This document shows positions 20,772 through 23,016 of a stretch of 23,016 nucleotides of DNA, one piece after another. The translations under genes were made by a program, and so were the position numbers. Numbering within the stretch: position 1 is the stretch's first letter; every line of letters begins with the position of its first letter. The stretch covers positions 1-23,016 of IMG/VR virus record IMGVR_UViG_3300006802_000612. One strand, given 5' to 3'. Source of the stretch: a virus. The notes beneath the pieces were generated by a model. The model ran no database searches. It was not told where the DNA came from and was given only the letters and a program-made list of their open reading frames with translations.

Positions 20772-20820
20772 TTGCCGTTTGGTTAATTTTCAAATCTATT
20801 CGTAAATAGGCAAACGGCAA
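20772..20820. promoter_or_regulatory. nested inverted repeat in the 5' UTR of an early gene
   Basis: The outer arms TTGCCGTTTG (20772-20781) and CAAACGGCAA (20811-20820) are perfect over 10 bp. An inner stem CTATT/AATAG has a 4-base loop (20796-20809). The right arm starts at the predicted transcription start. In RNA it would form a long stem that ends about 27 bases before the ATG. It could be an operator or an RNA regulatory structure. Confidence 0.65.
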
Positions 20821-20824
20821 GTTA

Positions 20825-20852
20825 ATTTTAATTAGTTATTTTTAGTTGTCAA
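20825..20852 (-). promoter_or_regulatory. sigma-70 promoter inside the 3' end of a membrane gene
   Basis: On the minus strand there is TTGACA (20847-20852), a 16-base spacer and TAAAAT (20825-20830). The -35 lies within the last codons of the two-pass membrane gene (20832-21035). It would drive the 67-residue gene, the DUF4116-like microprotein and the unknown gene 19649-20377. Confidence 0.75.
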
Positions 20853-21035
20853 GATCTTTTTTTTATTAATGTTAATGTTTAAATCACAGCAATAATAAAT
20901 TACATAGCAAATTGCATTAAAAATAACCATTATTGCAATAAACATTGCTAAACTTTTTAACAAAAAAGCAAATAATAACATTGTTTCAAAAAATATAATT
21001 AGCAAGATTAAACAAGATTTTATAAGATATTTCAT
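20832..21035 (-). CDS. 67-residue two-pass membrane protein
   Basis: Almost wholly hydrophobic: segments at about residues 5-26 (IKSCLILLIIFFETMLLFAF) and about 29-48 (AMFIAIMVIFNAICYVIYYC), then a Lys/Asn-rich cytoplasmic tail. The function is unknown. An early membrane protein of this type could be a superinfection-exclusion factor. The start overlaps the previous stop by 4 bases (ATGA). Confidence 0.55.
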   Translation of the reverse strand: MKYLIKSCLILLIIFFETMLLFAFLLKSLAMFIAIMVIFNAICYVIYYCCDLNININKKKILTTKNN

Positions 21036-21445
21036 AAATTTTGATAGAATTGTTTTAATTGATAATAATTTTTAGTTTTTATAACCTCCAAGCACCATTT
21101 CGGATATAATTGATAACTAACAAAACCATTTTGCAGAACCGAATTTTGAAACCAATCGCTTTTAAATAAAAACATAAAGCAACCGTGATTAGCTGGCACT
21201 CCAATAGAATTGCCAAGTTTATTTAAAATAACCACTTGATGCAATAAATTTGTTCTCATAAAACCGCAAAAGCCATAATCTGATCGGCTATCGTGCCAAC
21301 CAAACCAACCTTCTTTTTTGGCTGTTTCAATAAAAAAATGATTTTTTGCATCATTGTAGTATTTTAGCATAAGCTCATCAATACTCTTGTATAACTCTTC
21401 TTGTAGCCAAAAGTTGTTGTTTTGTGTTGCTATTTTTTCTTTCAT
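21032..21445 (-). CDS. 137-residue unknown early protein
   Basis: No family is recognised. The centre has a striking GWFGWHDSRSDYGFCGFMR and VPANHGCFMFLF with possible His/Asp/Cys active-site residues. It is probably soluble and globular. The gene lies in the rightmost early unit, one base after the gene upstream and overlapping the membrane gene downstream. Confidence 0.6.
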   Translation of the reverse strand: MKEKIATQNNNFWLQEELYKSIDELMLKYYNDAKNHFFIETAKKEGWFGWHDSRSDYGFCGFMRTNLLHQVVILNKLGNSIGVPANHGCFMFLFKSDWFQNSVLQNGFVSYQLYPKWCLEVIKTKNYYQLKQFYQNL

Positions 21446-21446
21446 A

Positions 21447-21926
21447 TTATTTTGATTTTAAGTTATTGTTAATTTGTTTTATGTATGTTTGTATGTTTTT
21501 TTGATTTTGTGTTGCTTGTTGCCCCTCTAATTGCTTTTTTTCGCTATTTAGTTGCAACCTTTTTTGATGGTTTTTAATTTCTTGCAAATAATCATCTGGA
21601 TAGTCAAGATAATGACTTACCAATCTAGCCCCAGTGATTTTACAAATTTCGTATTTACTTTTTTCAATTTTCTTTGGCAAAAAAGATTTTAGCCAGTCTG
21701 CCACAGCAGGGCAACCTTGATAACCATAAGCATCATTCCACTCTTTGGTGGTGGTATTAAGTATGATATAGCCAGTATGCTTTTGAAACATTTCGTTAGT
21801 CAATTTATCGGCTAGTGCCTCGTAAATCATTATAATTTTAGCATCGCTTTCTTTTTTACTTGCGAAAAAATTATCCCTCATCAAGTCGTAGTTATGTATA
21901 AATACTTTGTATTCTAAAATTTTCAT
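21447..21926 (-). CDS. 159-residue unknown early protein with coiled-coil tail
   Basis: No family is recognised. Globular residues 1-110 include an YQGCPAVADWLKSFLPKK segment. The last 45 residues are Gln/Lys/Asn-rich and likely coiled coil (KNHQKRLQLNSEKKQLEG). It sits directly behind the DUF6291-like replication protein, so a role as a partner in replication initiation is possible but not shown. Confidence 0.55.
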   Translation of the reverse strand: MKILEYKVFIHNYDLMRDNFFASKKESDAKIIMIYEALADKLTNEMFQKHTGYIILNTTTKEWNDAYGYQGCPAVADWLKSFLPKKIEKSKYEICKITGARLVSHYLDYPDDYLQEIKNHQKRLQLNSEKKQLEGQQATQNQKNIQTYIKQINNNLKSK

Positions 21927-21927
21927 A

Positions 21928-22692
21928 TTACTGGTTGCTATAAAATTTTGCTAAGCGCTCGTGTTGCTCTTTTCTTTCAAGATCCAATTGTTCTTGTCTT
22001 GTTAGCGGTTTTTTTCTACTTAAAAAATTTTCAATCTTTGTAAATTTTTCTCTAAAAGCAGATGCAGATTGCACTTCCGGGAAGTAATTAGCTTTCCAAT
22101 TGTCGGCTATTGCTTGTATGCACTTAATCACATCTTGTTTAGCTTGCTCTTCGCCTCTTGGTTGTAAATCTTTGCTAATTAGTAGCTTAATGTCTTTTTG
22201 CCAATTGTTAGTTGTTATTTTTCTTTGCATCTTGTCTTCTAAAATACTTTGAAAGTCATTAACAACATCTTCACAAAAAATATCAAGATCCGATTTTTCG
22301 ACAGTTACTATTTTATTAGGTTTATTAGATATATCTTTATCTTTATCTTTATCTTTATCTTTATCTTTATCGGCTTTTTTGGGTTCGCTTGGGTTTATTT
22401 GGGTTTCCAAATATCCCAGTGGGTTATCTTGGGTTTTTGGCCTACCGCCTTTTGCACCATTGATTTTGTTTCTTTCAACAACATTTTGATACTTTTGACA
22501 GTCTCTTTTAAACTGGTTTAAAAATGGTTCAAAAATAATAGAAATCAATCTATCTTGCGGTAAAATATTGCTTGTTTGGTATTCGTAAATAGCTTTAAAT
22601 AACTTGCCAGCCTCTTCATCGGTAAGTTGTTTAAGTATTGATAAGTTGTCTTTGTAAAGAAAAAAAGACTTATTTTTTGTTTGGTCGGTCAT
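21928..22692 (-). CDS. DUF6291-like phage replication-associated protein
   Basis: 254 residues. The N-terminal domain (about residues 8-95) has the pattern FFLYKDNLSILKQLTDEEAG, KLFKAIYEYQ, FEPFLNQFKRDCQKY, NGAKGGRPK, which I know from DUF6291/phage replisome-organiser-like proteins. A linker of six Asp-Lys pairs follows, then a helical C-terminal domain (residues about 135-254). Such proteins often serve as origin-binding or helicase-loading factors, and genes like this usually lie at the start of the early operon, as here. The ATG follows a weak AGGA. It overlaps the upstream gene by 23 bases. Confidence 0.7.
   Translation of the reverse strand: MTDQTKNKSFFLYKDNLSILKQLTDEEAGKLFKAIYEYQTSNILPQDRLISIIFEPFLNQFKRDCQKYQNVVERNKINGAKGGRPKTQDNPLGYLETQINPSEPKKADKDKDKDKDKDKDISNKPNKIVTVEKSDLDIFCEDVVNDFQSILEDKMQRKITTNNWQKDIKLLISKDLQPRGEEQAKQDVIKCIQAIADNWKANYFPEVQSASAFREKFTKIENFLSRKKPLTRQEQLDLERKEQHERLAKFYSNQ
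22333..22371. repeat. hexanucleotide repeat coding for (Asp-Lys)6
   Basis: Six exact copies of ATCTTT plus ATC on the plus strand, read on the minus strand as GAT AAA codons. Copy-number change would alter the linker between two domains without shifting the frame. Confidence 0.9.
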
Positions 22693-22873
22693 TTTGAGTA
22701 TCCTGTATTAATTTTATGAGATTATCGGCAAAATCGTAGAAACCTCGCTTAATTCTATTCTCAACTAGTTTTGGCAATTTTAGATCTGCCAAGTCGTCAA
22801 GAGTTCTTGCGATTTGTCTATCTTTCTGTCTGTCAATCTCTTTTATTAGCATTGTTTCCTGTATTTTTTGCAT
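22670..22873 (-). CDS. 67-residue unknown protein, first gene of the early region
   Basis: A charged, helical protein (IKEIDRQKDRQIARTLDDLA, VENRIKRGFYDFADNLIKLI). No family is recognised. It is the only gene in the window with a good Shine-Dalgarno: AAGGAG at 22879-22884, five bases before the ATG. It directly precedes the DUF6291-like gene and overlaps it. The position under its own promoter and hairpin marks it as the first gene of this early operon. Confidence 0.6.
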   Translation of the reverse strand: MQKIQETMLIKEIDRQKDRQIARTLDDLADLKLPKLVENRIKRGFYDFADNLIKLIQDTQNDRPNKK

Positions 22874-22888
22874 TACTGCTCCTTTTGT

Positions 22889-22920
22889 TTGGTAGACTGG
22901 GGATTGAAAAAGTCTGCCAA
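22889..22920. promoter_or_regulatory. imperfect inverted repeat before the first early gene
   Basis: TTGGTAGACT (22889-22898) and AGTCTGCCAA (22911-22920), 9 of 10 pairs, 12-base loop. It lies between the -10 element and the ribosome-binding site. It could be an operator or a 5' RNA stem controlling access to the Shine-Dalgarno. Confidence 0.55.
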
Positions 22921-22925
22921 GGTTA

Positions 22926-22954
22926 ATTTTAATTGTTTAATTTTAATTTATCAA
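22926..22954 (-). promoter_or_regulatory. sigma-70 promoter of the rightmost early operon
   Basis: On the minus strand there is TTGATA (22949-22954), a 17-base spacer and TAAAAT (22926-22931). I see nothing I can support in the rest of the window, 22955-23016. Confidence 0.75.
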
Positions 22955-23016
22955 GTTATAGCTGTAAATAAATATTAAGACTTTCTAATATATTTAAGCA
23001 AATAATCATTAATTCT

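Noticed and set aside
1-23016. tRNA genes, integrase, insertion sequences or attachment sites
   Set aside because: No cloverleaf-like sequence, recombinase motif, transposase or terminal repeat was recognised on either strand. A visual search can miss divergent cases.

Overview
The window is a piece of a tailed-phage genome, or of a prophage with no visible integrase, from an AT-rich Gram-negative host. The phage assignment rests on Mu-type contractile-tail baseplate genes (gp45/46/47/48-like), a tail fibre, a lysis module and a phage recombination/nucleotide-metabolism block. A Gram-negative host follows from an overlapping inner/outer spanin pair with a lipobox. Most starts have AU-rich leaders and no Shine-Dalgarno, but the leftward promoters are near-consensus sigma-70 (TTGACA, 16-17 bp, TAAAAT). 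That argues against Bacteroidetes and fits an AT-rich proteobacterium. A DUF4116-like microprotein hints at an intracellular or protist-associated lineage, but only weakly. Terminase, portal, capsid, tube, sheath and tape-measure genes are outside the window.

Layout: (1) 1-2989, minus strand: a tightly overlapping operon with its own strong promoter. It holds two small paralogous proteins, an IbrA-like PAPS-reductase-family protein, an IbrB-like ParB protein and a DEAD/SNF2-type helicase cut by the left edge. (2) 3147-3626, minus: a gp45/baseplate V-like gene facing away from the other baseplate genes. (3) 3691-7821, plus: gp46-, gp47(J)- and gp48-like baseplate genes, the tail fibre and a probable fibre-assembly protein. 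(4) 7823-11385, plus: a lysis/envelope module with a holin candidate, a permuted-papain-fold protein in the endolysin position, several membrane proteins, an overlapping Rz/Rz1-like spanin pair, a DUF5675 protein and an exported staphylococcal-type nuclease. (5) 11386-11635: a noncoding regulatory locus between convergent transcription units. It has a leftward promoter, a small hairpin transcript candidate and two helically phased clusters of an 11-bp repeat. (6) 11636-22873, minus: early/middle genes in about five transcription units, most with a recognisable promoter and a shared A-rich leader. From right to left these are a DUF6291-like replication protein and unknowns; a DUF4116-like microprotein; a RecA-like ATPase; a YqaJ exonuclease with a ribbon-helix-helix protein; a MazG-like pyrophosphohydrolase; then a TyrA-like dehydrogenase, ThyX, a DUF3310 protein, a VRR-NUC nuclease, an HTH protein, a small membrane protein, a GNAT and two microproteins.

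How it fits together: leftward early promoters would express DNA metabolism (ATPase plus YqaJ for recombination; MazG and ThyX for nucleotide pools) and regulators. The rightward block supplies baseplate, fibres and lysis. The least explained parts are the IbrA/IbrB/helicase operon, the 11386-11635 locus, and the set of promoter-proximal palindromes that differ from one promoter to the next.
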